This document shows positions 35,651 to 44,515 of a stretch of 64,000 nucleotides of DNA, piece by piece. The translations under genes were made by a program, and so were the position numbers. A model generated the notes under the pieces. That model ran no database searches. It was not told where the DNA came from and worked only from the letters and a program-made list of their open reading frames with translations. This stretch comes from Maritimibacter alkaliphilus HTCC2654 (lineage in GTDB: Bacteria; Pseudomonadota; Alphaproteobacteria; Rhodobacterales; Rhodobacteraceae): assembly GCF_000152805.1 (NCBI RefSeq), contig NZ_CH902578.1, positions 2,923,029 to 2,987,028 of the forward strand, given 5' to 3'. How positions within the stretch are numbered: position 1 is the stretch's first letter; every line of letters starts with the position of its first letter.

Positions 35651-36348
35651 CCGGCACGCTGATCGGTGTGGGCCTCGGGCCGGGCGATCCCGACCTGATG
35701 ACGCTGAAGGCCGCACGCGCGATCGGCGCCGCCGACGTCGTGGCCTATCCCGCGCTCCCCGACACCGACAGTTTCGCGCGGTCCATCGCGGCGGATCTGA
35801 TCCGTCCCGATGCCCATGAGATCGTCATCGAAGTCCCGATGACCAAATCCCGCGAGCCTGCACAGGCGGCCTACGACCTCGGGGCCGACCGGATCGCCGA
35901 AGCATTGGAGGCCGGCAGGAACGTCGCGGTCCTGTGCGAAGGCGACCCGTTCTTTTACGGCTCCTTCATGTATCTGCACGCTCGGCTCGCGGCTCGCTTC
36001 CCGGTCGAAGTCATACCCGGCATCACCTCGGTTTCCGCCGGGGCCGCGCGCGCCGCCGCGCCGCTGACCGCCCGGAACGAAGTGCTCACGGTCCTTCCCG
36101 GTCCGCTCGACAGCGACACGCTCGCCGCTCGCATCTCAGACGCGGACAGCATCGTCATCATGAAGGTCGGGCGTCATCTGGCACGCATCCGTGACGTCTT
36201 GGACGCCCAAGGTCTGTCCGACCGGGCCGTTTACATCGAGCGCGCCACGCTTTCCGCCGAGCGAATTCTGCCGCTCGCCCAAGCGCCCGATCCCGCGCCC
36301 TATTTCTCTCTCATTCTCGTGACGAAAGGTTCCGACCCGTGGCTGTGA
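35647..36348 (+). CDS. cobI: Precorrin-2 C20-methyltransferase
   Basis: Adds the C20 methyl group to precorrin-2. It has 233 residues. GVGLGPGDPDLMTLKA at the N-terminus and VAVLCEGDPFFYGSFMYLH and EVIPGITSVSAGAA are the CobI/CbiL landmarks. The start at 35647 overlaps the cobL stop by four bases. Ten bases overlap with the next gene. Confidence 0.96.
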   Translation: MTGTLIGVGLGPGDPDLMTLKAARAIGAADVVAYPALPDTDSFARSIAADLIRPDAHEIVIEVPMTKSREPAQAAYDLGADRIAEALEAGRNVAVLCEGDPFFYGSFMYLHARLAARFPVEVIPGITSVSAGAARAAAPLTARNEVLTVLPGPLDSDTLAARISDADSIVIMKVGRHLARIRDVLDAQGLSDRAVYIERATLSAERILPLAQAPDPAPYFSLILVTKGSDPWL

Positions 36349-38180
36349 CCCCCGTCGTTCTCTGTCTCAACCGTTCCGGCGAAGCCGTGGCGCACCGTAT
36401 CGCGGGCGCGCTGGGCGCACAGGTGCATGGCCGCGAAGGCCGCGTCGACAAAGCCGATGCGTTCTTCCCGAATGCGCTCGACCATGCCCGCGATTTGTTC
36501 GCGGCTGGCACGCCGATCATCGGGGTCTGCGCCGCTGGCATCCTGATCCGCGCGGTTGCGCCGATCCTTGCAGACAAGCGGACCGAACCACCCGTGGTCG
36601 CCGTTTCGGACGACGGCGGCGCTGCGATCCCGCTGCTGGGCGGGCACCGTGGGGCGAACCGCTTGGCGCGGGAGATCGCGGACCTGCTGGGCGCCAAAGC
36701 GGCGGTGACGACAGCTGGCGACGTGGCCTTGGGTGTCGCGCTGGATGTCCCGCCCGCAGGCTACCGTCTCGCGAACCCGGAAGACGCGAAATCGGTCATG
36801 GCCGCCATGCTGGCGGGCAAGGGGGCGCGCATCGAAGGTGACGCGATCTTCGACATCGCGAGCGATCCGCGGGGCGGCGTCGAACTGGTGGTCACGGAGG
36901 CACCCGTCGCGGGCGGCCCGGAGCGCCTTGTCTATTACCCGCAGACCTACGTTCTCGGCGTCGGTTGCGCGCGGAACGCGCCGGTGGAGGAGCTGCGTTC
37001 TTCGGTCGAGGTCATGTTGCGGGACGCGGGTATCGCCACCGGAGCCATTGCGGCCATCGCGACGCTCGACCTTAAGGCGGACGAGCCTTCGGTGAATGCG
37101 CTCGCGCGTGCGTTCGGCGTTCCGCTCAAGCTGTTCACGGCTGCGGAGTTGGAGGAGATGACGCCGCGCCTTGCCAACCCGTCCGATGTCGTCTTCGCCG
37201 AGGTCGGCTGTCATGGTGTGGCCGAAGCAGCTTCGCTGGCCTCGGCAGGCGAAGACGCGGTGCTTTCGGCCGAGAAGCGCAAGACCGCCAATACGACCTG
37301 CGCTTTGGCAAAGGCGCCGTCGCCCATCGCAGAGCCTTTGGGTCGCGCCCGCGGTCACCTGTCGATTATCGGGATCGGACCGGGGCAGGCCACGTGGCGC
37401 ACGCCGGAGGCTTCGCGGCTCATTCAAGAGGCGGAAGAGCTGGTCGGATACGGTCTTTACATCGATCTGCTCGGCCCTCTCGCCGCAGGCAAAATGCGGT
37501 CGGACTTCCCCCTCGGCGGGGAAGAGGATCGGTGCCGCTATGCGCTGGAACAGGCGGGCAAGGGCAAGAACGTCGCGCTGATCTGTTCGGGCGACGCGGG
37601 CATTTACGCGATGGGGGCGCTGGTGTTCGAACTGCTCGACCGCGCGCCCGATGAACAGGGCGTGTCGGACGCGGCGCGCCGGGTCGAAGTGATGTCGACA
37701 CCGGGCGTCTCGGCGCTTCAGGCTGCGGCCGCGCGGGCAGGGGCGCCGCTTGGGCACGATTTCTGCGCCATTTCGCTCTCCGATCTGCTGACGCCGCGCG
37801 ACGATATCGTGAAGCGGCTGCACGCCGCCGCCGAAGGCGACTTTGTGATCGCCTTCTACAATCCCGTGTCGCGCCGCCGCCGCACGCTGTTGGCAGAGGC
37901 AAGGGACATTCTGCTGGGGCATCGGCCGGAAGATACGCCCGTTCTTCTTGCGTCCTCACTTGGGCGACCCGAGGAAAACATACGCTACCGTAGGTTGGCC
38001 GACCTCGATGTGGACGATGTCGATATGCTGACCGTCGTTCTGGTGGGATCGTCCAACTCCAAACTCGCCCAACTGGGCGACGGCCCCCGCATGTACACGC
38101 CGCGCGGCTATGCCCGGCGAATCGATGGTGACCTTCAGAACGTGGGCAATCGCCATCTGGAAACGGAGACTTCTGAATGA
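36339..38180 (+). CDS. CbiG-CobJ fusion: cobalt-precorrin-5A hydrolase-like + precorrin-3B C17-methyltransferase
   Basis: A 613-residue two-domain protein. Residues about 1-320 look like CbiG/CobE (GVCAAGILIRAVAP, DDGGAAIPLLGGHRGANRLA, then VLGVGCARNAPVEEL). Residues about 345-605 are a tetrapyrrole methylase of CobJ/CbiH type (LSIIGIGPGQATWRTPEA, LICSGDAGIYAMGAL, FVIAFYNPVSRRRR). The methylase makes the C17 methyl and contracts the ring; the N-terminal half would hydrolyse the ring lactone. The start is GTG at 36339, although a second GTG at 36345 is possible. Confidence 0.88.
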   Translation: MAVTPVVLCLNRSGEAVAHRIAGALGAQVHGREGRVDKADAFFPNALDHARDLFAAGTPIIGVCAAGILIRAVAPILADKRTEPPVVAVSDDGGAAIPLLGGHRGANRLAREIADLLGAKAAVTTAGDVALGVALDVPPAGYRLANPEDAKSVMAAMLAGKGARIEGDAIFDIASDPRGGVELVVTEAPVAGGPERLVYYPQTYVLGVGCARNAPVEELRSSVEVMLRDAGIATGAIAAIATLDLKADEPSVNALARAFGVPLKLFTAAELEEMTPRLANPSDVVFAEVGCHGVAEAASLASAGEDAVLSAEKRKTANTTCALAKAPSPIAEPLGRARGHLSIIGIGPGQATWRTPEASRLIQEAEELVGYGLYIDLLGPLAAGKMRSDFPLGGEEDRCRYALEQAGKGKNVALICSGDAGIYAMGALVFELLDRAPDEQGVSDAARRVEVMSTPGVSALQAAAARAGAPLGHDFCAISLSDLLTPRDDIVKRLHAAAEGDFVIAFYNPVSRRRRTLLAEARDILLGHRPEDTPVLLASSLGRPEENIRYRRLADLDVDDVDMLTVVLVGSSNSKLAQLGDGPRMYTPRGYARRIDGDLQNVGNRHLETETSE

Positions 38181-38968
38181 CCGTCTATTTCATCGGCGCC
38201 GGACCGGGCGACCCGGAATTGCTCACGCTCAAGGCGCAGCGGATCATCGGAGAATGCCCTGTCTGCCTGTATGCCGGATCGCTGGTTCCGCCCGAAGTGG
38301 TCGCCTGCGCCCCCGAAGGCGCGCGCGTGATGGACACGGCGCCGATGACGCTCGACCAGACTCACGCCGAGATTCTGGCGGCACATCAGCGGGGCGAGGA
38401 TGTGGCGCGTGTGCACTCCGGCGACCCGTCGCTCTATGGCGCGGTGGCCGAGCAGGTGCGGCGCTTGCAGGCGGACGGCATCGATTATCAGATCGTGCCC
38501 GGCGTGCCCGCCTATGCCGCTGCGGCTGCGGCGCTGGGTCAGGAGTTGACGATCCCGGAGATCGCGCAAAGCATTGTTCTGACACGTGTTTCCATGCAGT
38601 CGACCGCCATGCCCGAAGGCGAAACACTTGAGAATTTCGCCCGCACGGGCGCGACGCTGGCGATCCATCTGGGCGTGCGCAACATGCGCGAGATCGAGCG
38701 GGTCCTGACCCCGCATTACGGCGCCGATTGCCCGGTCGTCGTCGCCTATCGCGTCGGCTGGCCCGACGAAATACTCATCCGTGGCACGCTGTCGGACATC
38801 CGTCTGAAAGTGCGCGCCGAGAAGATCACGCGCACGGCGCTGATCCTTGTCGGTCCGGCGTTGGGCCGGGTTCGCGACTTCAAGGATTCCGCGCTTTACG
38901 ACCCTACGCGGCCGCATGTTTTGCGCCCGGTGGTGGGTGTCGACCTGGTGGAAGAAAACAACACCTGA
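38177..38968 (+). CDS. cobM: Precorrin-4 C11-methyltransferase
   Basis: Adds the C11 methyl group. It has 263 residues. FIGAGPGDPELLTLKAQRII, VHSGDPSLYGAVAEQ and IVPGVPAYAAAAA are the family landmarks, and the C-terminal RVRDFKDSALYDPTRPH is typical. Four bases overlap with the fusion gene. It is the last recognisable cob gene of the operon. Confidence 0.96.
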   Translation: MTVYFIGAGPGDPELLTLKAQRIIGECPVCLYAGSLVPPEVVACAPEGARVMDTAPMTLDQTHAEILAAHQRGEDVARVHSGDPSLYGAVAEQVRRLQADGIDYQIVPGVPAYAAAAAALGQELTIPEIAQSIVLTRVSMQSTAMPEGETLENFARTGATLAIHLGVRNMREIERVLTPHYGADCPVVVAYRVGWPDEILIRGTLSDIRLKVRAEKITRTALILVGPALGRVRDFKDSALYDPTRPHVLRPVVGVDLVEENNT

Positions 38969-39006
38969 CACGGAACACATGCCCGCGACATTCGTTTACT
39001 TGACGA

Positions 39007-39029
39007 AAACCATGTCCCTGTCATGGTTT
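39007..39029. repeat. Hairpin after cobM
   Basis: Perfect 8-base arms AAACCATG / CATGGTTT are separated by seven bases, midway between the cobM stop and the next gene. The downstream T-tract is short (TTT), so it may be a weak terminator or a leader hairpin of the following gene. Confidence 0.45.
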
Positions 39030-39049
39030 AGCCGTGATCGGAGGGTAAC

Positions 39050-39394
39050 ATGGACTCGCTTCCCAAGGACGTTCAGGAAGGCCTGCAAGCGGCCCACATG
39101 AAAGCGGCGCGCAAGAAGGCGCATATGCGTGTGGCCGTGGGGGACGAGTCTTTCCCGGTGTTGGAATTCCGTGAGGGCGGTTTCGCACTCGATCGGGACG
39201 ATGCGCCGAAGCTGCGCGGGCTGGTCGATCTCTACGCCGGTGAGAACCATCTGTATCAGTGTCTGATCGTGGCCTCGGAAGAGGACGGTCCGATGATGCG
39301 GTATGAGTTCAAACGCTCGACACTTGCGATGGACAAACCCCCGCTCGATTTCGCGCGCGACCCGGATTCGCCCGTCGCCCTGATCCCGCGTTGA
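39050..39394 (+). CDS. Conserved hypothetical cytoplasmic protein
   Basis: A 114-residue soluble protein with a GGAGGG ribosome site. It has a basic N-terminal helix (AAHMKAARKKAHMR) followed by short beta segments (FPVLEFREGGFALD, YQCLIVASEEDG, MRYEFKRSTL). The beta pattern loosely recalls PilZ domains, but the RxxxR and DxSxxG motifs are absent. It ends convergently with zapE, one base between the stops. Function unknown. Confidence 0.65.
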   Translation: MDSLPKDVQEGLQAAHMKAARKKAHMRVAVGDESFPVLEFREGGFALDRDDAPKLRGLVDLYAGENHLYQCLIVASEEDGPMMRYEFKRSTLAMDKPPLDFARDPDSPVALIPR

Positions 39395-39395
39395 G

Positions 39396-40478
39396 CTACT
39401 GACCCCAGTCCTTGTCCTGCATCTCGCGCAGGCGGCTGGCCGTGCGTTCGAATTCGAAACTGCCCTCGCCTTCGAGATAGAGGTATTCCGGTTCCGCCGC
39501 GGCGCTCGCCACAAGCCGAACATGCGCCTCGTAGAGCGCATCGATCAAGGTGACGAAGCGTTTGGCCTCGTTGAAGTTCTGGCGTGACAGGGCCGGGATG
39601 TCCTCCAGCACCAGGACTTTCAGCGCATCCGCAATGGCGAGGTAGTCGGCCGGGCCGAGCATCCGCCCGCACAGCTCATGGAATTTCGCGCGCCCGACGC
39701 CGTTGCGGTAGGCCGGGATCTCGACCTCGCGGTTCTTCACGTTCAGCACGAGCGGTTCGGCATCGCCGCCCCCGGTCAGATCGGTCCAGACCGCTTCGAT
39801 AGCCTGACGCGCCTCGCTGTTCGCGGGCGTGAAATAGACCTGTCCGCCTGTCAGACGGTCCTGCCGGTAGTCCTTGTGACTGGCGAGTTCGTGGACAACC
39901 AGACGATCCTTGATGAGGTCGATGAAGGGCAGGAACAGCTGACGGTTCAGCCCGTCCTTATAAAGGTCGTTCGGTACGCGGTTCGACGTGGTGACGATCA
40001 CAACGCCCTTCTTCATCAGGTGTTCGAACAATCGCCCGACCACCATCGCGTCGGCGATGTCGGTGATCTGCATTTCATCCAGCGCGAGGAGGCGAAGGTC
40101 TTTGGCGATTTTCGCGGCGACCGGCGCGATGGCATCGGACTCGCCCGACTTGCGGGCCTGATGGAGCCCCTCCTGCACCTCCTGCATGAAGGCATGGAAG
40201 TGGACGCGGCGTTTCCCTTCGATTGGCAGATGCTCGACGAACAGGTCCATGAGCATCGACTTGCCGCGCCCGACGCCGCCCCAAAGGTATAAGCCGTCCG
40301 GCACATCCTCGGGCTTGTGAAACAGCCCGCCCAACAGACCGCGTTTTTTGTCTTTCACTGCGACCAGATGCGCGCGGATGTCGTCGAACAGCGGCAACGC
40401 CTCTTCCTGCGCGGGGTCGGGCGTGATCCGTCCCTCGGCGACGCGGGCGGCGTAGATGTCTTGCAGGCTCTCGCTCAT
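39396..40478 (-). CDS. zapE: Cell-division ATPase ZapE (AFG1-like)
   Basis: An AAA-type ATPase linked to Z-ring stability and, in mitochondria (AFG1), to inner-membrane protein turnover. It has 360 residues. The Walker A motif is GGVGRGKSMLMDLF, Walker B LLALDEMQITDIADAM, and the FATSNR-like VTTSNRVPNDLYKDGL sensor follows. The fold is complete to the C-terminal helical region. It is divergent from the MFS gene. Confidence 0.94.
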   Translation of the reverse strand: MSESLQDIYAARVAEGRITPDPAQEEALPLFDDIRAHLVAVKDKKRGLLGGLFHKPEDVPDGLYLWGGVGRGKSMLMDLFVEHLPIEGKRRVHFHAFMQEVQEGLHQARKSGESDAIAPVAAKIAKDLRLLALDEMQITDIADAMVVGRLFEHLMKKGVVIVTTSNRVPNDLYKDGLNRQLFLPFIDLIKDRLVVHELASHKDYRQDRLTGGQVYFTPANSEARQAIEAVWTDLTGGGDAEPLVLNVKNREVEIPAYRNGVGRAKFHELCGRMLGPADYLAIADALKVLVLEDIPALSRQNFNEAKRFVTLIDALYEAHVRLVASAAAEPEYLYLEGEGSFEFERTASRLREMQDKDWGQ

Positions 40479-40590
40479 GACAACCGTCTAGCCCGCCGTG
40501 CCCGATAGGAAAAGGTGATATGCCGCATCACGGATAAGCGTTTGACGCGGGCGCCGCTCTGGCGGATTACGCAGATGTCGGAGGGCCCTG

Positions 40591-41826
40591 ATGGACAACA
40601 CACGCCTTATCACACCGGTTCTGACTGCCGGGTGCATCGTCATCATCATAAGTTTCGCGATCCGGGCGAGTTTCGGCGTGTTCCAGATTCCGATCGCCGA
40701 GGAATTCGGCTGGATGCGCGCCGACTTCAGCATGGCGATCGCGATCCAGAACCTCGCCTGGGGCATCGGCCAGCCGATCTTCGGCGCGATTGCCGAGAAG
40801 ATGGGGGATCGCAAGGCGATCATCTTCGGCGCGGTGCTCTATGCTGCGGGGCTTGTCGCCTCGTCCTTCGCGACCACGCCGCTGGCCCATCAGACGCTGG
40901 AAGTGCTGGTCGGCTTCGGCATCGCGGGCACCGGGTTCGGCGTGATCCTCGCCGTGGTCGGTCGGGCGTCGTCCGACAAGAACAGATCCATGTCGCTTGC
41001 CATCGCGACGGCGGCGGGTTCGGCCGGGCAGGTGTTCGGCGCGCCGCTGGCCGAATGGATGCTGTCGTTCATGCCGTGGCAGAGCGTGTTCATCCTGTTC
41101 GCCGTGGCCATCCTCGCCGTGCTTCTGGTCCTGCCTCTGATGCGTGCGCCTGCGGCCAGCCGATTGGAGTTGCAGGAGAGCATGGGGACGGTTCTGATGC
41201 GCGCACTGCGCGACCCGTCCTACACGCTGATCTTCCTAGGCTTTTTCTCCTGCGGCTATCAGCTCGGTTTCATTACGGCGCATTTCCCCGCCTTCGTGAC
41301 CGAGATGTGCGGGGCCATCGATCCTTCGGGCACGCTGGCTTCGCTCGGTGTGTCGACGACCTCGGCCTTGGGGGCCATCGCGATTTCGCTCATCGGGCTC
41401 GCCAACATCGCGGGCACGCTTTACGCGGGCTATCTGGGCAACAAGCTTCCCAAGAAATACCTGCTCGCGGCGATCTACACCGCCCGCACGGTTGCCGCCG
41501 GCGCGTTCATCCTGCTGCCGATCACGCCCACCAGCGTCATCGTCTTCTCGATCGTGATGGGGAGCCTTTGGCTCGCCACCGTTCCGCTGACATCGGGTCT
41601 GGTCGCACACCTCTATGGTCTGCGCTACATGGGCACGCTTTACGGGATCGTCTTCTTCTCGCACCAGCTTGGCAGTTTCATGGGCGTCTGGCTGGGTGGC
41701 CGCTTCTATGACCTGACCGGCGACTACACGATGGTCTGGTGGGTCGGCGTCGGGGTCGGCGCGCTGTCGGCGCTGCTGCACCTGCCGATCAAGGAGCGGC
41801 GCTCGCCCGTCATGGCCGCGGCTTAG
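40591..41826 (+). CDS. MFS transporter
   Basis: A 411-residue inner-membrane carrier with 12 predicted helices in two halves, a short cytoplasmic loop near residues 180-205 and an N-terminal FAIRASFGVFQIPIAEEFGW typical of monocarboxylate-like MFS carriers. Substrate unknown. It is convergent with the Lrp-family gene, the stop codons overlapping by four bases, so transcription of the two converges. Confidence 0.9.
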   Translation: MDNTRLITPVLTAGCIVIIISFAIRASFGVFQIPIAEEFGWMRADFSMAIAIQNLAWGIGQPIFGAIAEKMGDRKAIIFGAVLYAAGLVASSFATTPLAHQTLEVLVGFGIAGTGFGVILAVVGRASSDKNRSMSLAIATAAGSAGQVFGAPLAEWMLSFMPWQSVFILFAVAILAVLLVLPLMRAPAASRLELQESMGTVLMRALRDPSYTLIFLGFFSCGYQLGFITAHFPAFVTEMCGAIDPSGTLASLGVSTTSALGAIAISLIGLANIAGTLYAGYLGNKLPKKYLLAAIYTARTVAAGAFILLPITPTSVIVFSIVMGSLWLATVPLTSGLVAHLYGLRYMGTLYGIVFFSHQLGSFMGVWLGGRFYDLTGDYTMVWWVGVGVGALSALLHLPIKERRSPVMAAA

Positions 41827-42287
41827 GTCGGCAGCGCGGTGGTCTTGAACACCGTGCGCAGGGCGAAGCTGGACTGCATGCCCTGCACGCCGGGCAACCG
41901 GGCGAGCTTTTGGCGGTGCACGCGGGCGAAATCGTCGGTGTCGCGGGCGACGACCTTGAGGATGTAGTCCGCCGTGCCCGCCATCAGGTGACATTCCAGA
42001 ACTTCCGGCACCAGCGCGACCTCGCGCTCGAACGCCTCCAGCAACTCGTCGGCCTGACCGGAGAGAGAGATTTCCACGAAGACCATCGTCGGGTAGCCGA
42101 TCTTTCGCGCGGTCAGAAGGGCGACGTAATCGCGGATGAACCCGTCTTTCTCAAGCCGTTGAACCCGGCGGTGACAGGCCGAGGCGGACAGATGCACCCG
42201 TTCGGCAAGGTCCGCGTTCGAAATGCGCCCCTGCCGTTGAAGAACATGCAGAATGCGTCGATCCATTTCGTCGAGAGTGGAATCCAT
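41823..42287 (-). CDS. Lrp/AsnC-family regulator, probable controller of ald
   Basis: A 154-residue regulator. The N-terminal helix-turn-helix spans about residues 8-55 (LDEMDRRILHVLQRQGRISNADLAERV, HLSASACHRRVQRLEKDG) and the C-terminal RAM/ligand domain follows (TMVFVEISLSG, VLECHLMAGTADYILKV). It is divergent from alanine dehydrogenase across 130 bases, the arrangement known for AldR-type regulators. The AT-rich segment near 42326-42342 (GATTATTCGAAAAATGG) is a likely binding site. Confidence 0.9.
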   Translation of the reverse strand: MDSTLDEMDRRILHVLQRQGRISNADLAERVHLSASACHRRVQRLEKDGFIRDYVALLTARKIGYPTMVFVEISLSGQADELLEAFEREVALVPEVLECHLMAGTADYILKVVARDTDDFARVHRQKLARLPGVQGMQSSFALRTVFKTTALPT

Positions 42288-42417
42288 CGAATGTCCTTGC
42301 GTCGTATCGCTTGTTCGTCGGTGGATTATTCGAAAAATGGCCCGAGTGCACGGAGGAATTTCAATCCGATTGCTTGCGGGCGGGGGTAGCCTGCGCGTGA
42401 AGCGAACGGAGGATACC

Positions 42418-43536
42418 ATGCTCATCGGATGCCCCAAGGAAATCAAGCCGCAGGAATATCGTGTCGGCCTTACCCCTCATGCGGCGGCGGAAGCCATCGC
42501 GCACGGGCATGATGTGATTGTCGAGATGGGCGCGGGCGAAGGCTCGGGCTTCACCGATGATGCCTATCGCGCCATCGGGGCTGGGGTCGTGGACACGGCG
42601 GACGAGGTTTTCGCGCGTGCCGACATGGTGGTGAAGGTGAAGGAACCGCAGGCGGTCGAACGGGCCAAGCTGCGCGAGGGGCAGGTGTTGTTCACCTACC
42701 TTCACCTTGCGCCCGACCCGGACCAGACCCGCGATCTGATCGACAGCGGCGCCACGGCGATCGCCTATGAAACCGTGACAGATCGCGACGGGCGGCTTCC
42801 GCTGCTCGCGCCCATGTCCGAGGTGGCGGGCAAGCTTGCCCCGCAGGTCGGCGCGTGGACCCTGCAAAAGGCCAACGGCGGGCGCGGCGTGCTCATGGGC
42901 GGCGTTCCGGGGGTCGGACCCGCGAAGGTCGTCGTCATCGGTGGCGGTGTAGTCGGCACGCAGGCGGCGCGCGTCGCCTCCGGCATGGGGGCGGATGTGA
43001 CCGTGCTCGATATGTCGCTGCCGAGACTTCGCCAGCTCGACGATATGTTCCGGGGCGAATTCAAGACCTCCTATTCCTCCAAGGCCCGCACCGCCGAACT
43101 TGTGGCCGAGGCCGATATGGTCATCGGCGCCGTGCTCATCCCCGGTGCGGCGGCCCCGAAACTCATCAGTCGGGCCGAACTCTCCGAGATGAAACCGGGC
43201 GCGGCGCTGGTCGACGTGGCCATCGATCAGGGTGGCTGTTTCGAAACATCGAAGGCGACCACCCACCAAGACCCGATCTACGAGGTGGACGGGATCATGC
43301 ACTACTGCGTGGCCAATATGCCGGGTGCGGTCGCCCGCACCTCGACCCTTGCGCTGGGCAACGCCACCTTGCCCTACATGCTGCGGCTGGCGGATCTGGG
43401 CTGGCGCGCGGCGATGGAGGCCGACGAGGGCCTTTTGGCGGGCCTCAACGTCCATGCCGGGAAGCTGACGAACTACGCCGTGGGGCGGGCGCTGGAAATC
43501 GACGTGGTGTCGCCCTCGCTCGCGATCAAAGCCTGA
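42418..43536 (+). CDS. ald: Alanine dehydrogenase
   Basis: NAD-dependent reversible deamination of L-alanine to pyruvate. It has 372 residues. The N-terminal MLIGCPKEIKPQEYRVGLTP, the NAD-binding VVVIGGGVVGTQAARVASGMGA, the lysine in KVKEPQ and the His in FTYLHLAPD are intact. The start at 42418 has GGAGG upstream. It is presumably induced by alanine through the divergent Lrp-type protein. Confidence 0.96.
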   Translation: MLIGCPKEIKPQEYRVGLTPHAAAEAIAHGHDVIVEMGAGEGSGFTDDAYRAIGAGVVDTADEVFARADMVVKVKEPQAVERAKLREGQVLFTYLHLAPDPDQTRDLIDSGATAIAYETVTDRDGRLPLLAPMSEVAGKLAPQVGAWTLQKANGGRGVLMGGVPGVGPAKVVVIGGGVVGTQAARVASGMGADVTVLDMSLPRLRQLDDMFRGEFKTSYSSKARTAELVAEADMVIGAVLIPGAAAPKLISRAELSEMKPGAALVDVAIDQGGCFETSKATTHQDPIYEVDGIMHYCVANMPGAVARTSTLALGNATLPYMLRLADLGWRAAMEADEGLLAGLNVHAGKLTNYAVGRALEIDVVSPSLAIKA

Positions 43537-43558
43537 TGCGCCGCGGTTGACGTGCCGG

Positions 43559-43588
43559 GCGGTTTGGGGTCTCAAACACCCAAACCGC
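43559..43588 (+). terminator. Hairpin between ald and gph
   Basis: Perfect 10-base arms GCGGTTTGGG / CCCAAACCGC enclose a 10-base loop, 22 bases past the ald stop. No T-tract follows, so it may end transcription inefficiently or protect the ald message. It lies just before the gph ribosome site. Confidence 0.6.
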
Positions 43589-43601
43589 GAACGGAAATGG
43601 C

Positions 43602-44255
43602 ATGGCTCGCATCGTATTCGATCTGGACGGCACGCTCATCGACTCGGCCCCTGACATCCGCGAGGTGGCCAATGGCCTTCTGGCCGAAGCCGGGGCGGCC
43701 CCGCTTACCCTTGGGGAAACGCGCCAGTTCATCGGAAACGGCGCGGCAACCCTTGTCGAAAGGATGCGCCAAGCGCGGGGGCTTCCTGAAAGTGAGCAGG
43801 ACCGGATGCTCGCGACCTTCGTCGAAAGATACGATGCGGCGGTGACCCTGACACTGCCCTATCCGGGCGTCGAGGATGCGCTGGACGCGCTCGTCGGTGC
43901 GGGTCACAGCCTCGGGATCTGCACCAACAAGCCCATCAGACCGTGTCGCGCGGTTCTGAAACATCTTCGCCTGAACGGGTATTTCGACACGATCTGGGGT
44001 GGCGACAGCCTTGCCACCCGCAAGCCCGACCCCGCGCCCCTGAACGCCGCATTCGACGCGCTGGGCGGCGGGCACAGGGTCTATGTGGGCGACAGCGAAG
44101 TCGACGCCGAGACCGCGCAGCGCGCAGGCGTGCCCTTTCTGTTTTTCACGGAAGGCTACCGAAAGACCGAGGTCGCAAGTATTCCGCACAGCTTCGCTTT
44201 CGACGACTTCGCGAAATTGCCGCGACTGGTTCAGCAAGCCTTCGGCGAGGCGTGA
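43602..44255 (+). CDS. gph: Phosphoglycolate phosphatase (HAD family)
   Basis: Removes phosphate from 2-phosphoglycolate. It has 217 residues. HAD motifs: VFDLDGTLIDSAPD with nucleophile Asp7 and acid Asp9, ICTNKP motif II, the Lys in RKPDPAP and YVGDSEVDAETA motif III. The alpha-helical cap lies between residues about 20 and 85. It probably shares the ald promoter region at reduced level. Confidence 0.92.
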   Translation: MARIVFDLDGTLIDSAPDIREVANGLLAEAGAAPLTLGETRQFIGNGAATLVERMRQARGLPESEQDRMLATFVERYDAAVTLTLPYPGVEDALDALVGAGHSLGICTNKPIRPCRAVLKHLRLNGYFDTIWGGDSLATRKPDPAPLNAAFDALGGGHRVYVGDSEVDAETAQRAGVPFLFFTEGYRKTEVASIPHSFAFDDFAKLPRLVQQAFGEA

Positions 44256-44265
44256 GTGCGCGGGC

Positions 44266-44297
44266 GGGTCCGCGGATGCCAAGGCATCGGCGGACCC
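44266..44297 (+). terminator. Hairpin after gph
   Basis: A near-perfect stem GGGTCCGC-g-GATGCC / GGCATC-g-GCGGACCC with one G-G mismatch and an AA loop, ten bases after the gph stop. It is a strong fold without a good T-tract. The rest of 44298-44515 shows no gene that I can support. Confidence 0.6.
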
Positions 44298-44515
44298 GTT
44301 CGCAAACCCGAATTGTCTGGGGTTTCGTGTGGTAGCGTGGGGGCGTTCACGTGACGGTCAGCCGATCATGTCCGCTCGGATTGGATGAGCGAGGATTAGC
44401 CTTGTCACCCTTGTTAAGTTTGGGGTTGGCTCGCTCGAGGCAGCGCGGGCGGGGAGCTGTCATTCTCTGCGCGGTGCGTCAATCGCGGGTGTGTAAGTGG
44501 AGGCGCCTATGCACC

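Noticed and set aside
39000-39028. Promoter TTGACG with a 17-base spacer before the gene at 39050
   Set aside because: The -10 candidate ATGGTT is poor and falls in the hairpin; it was not strong enough to list.
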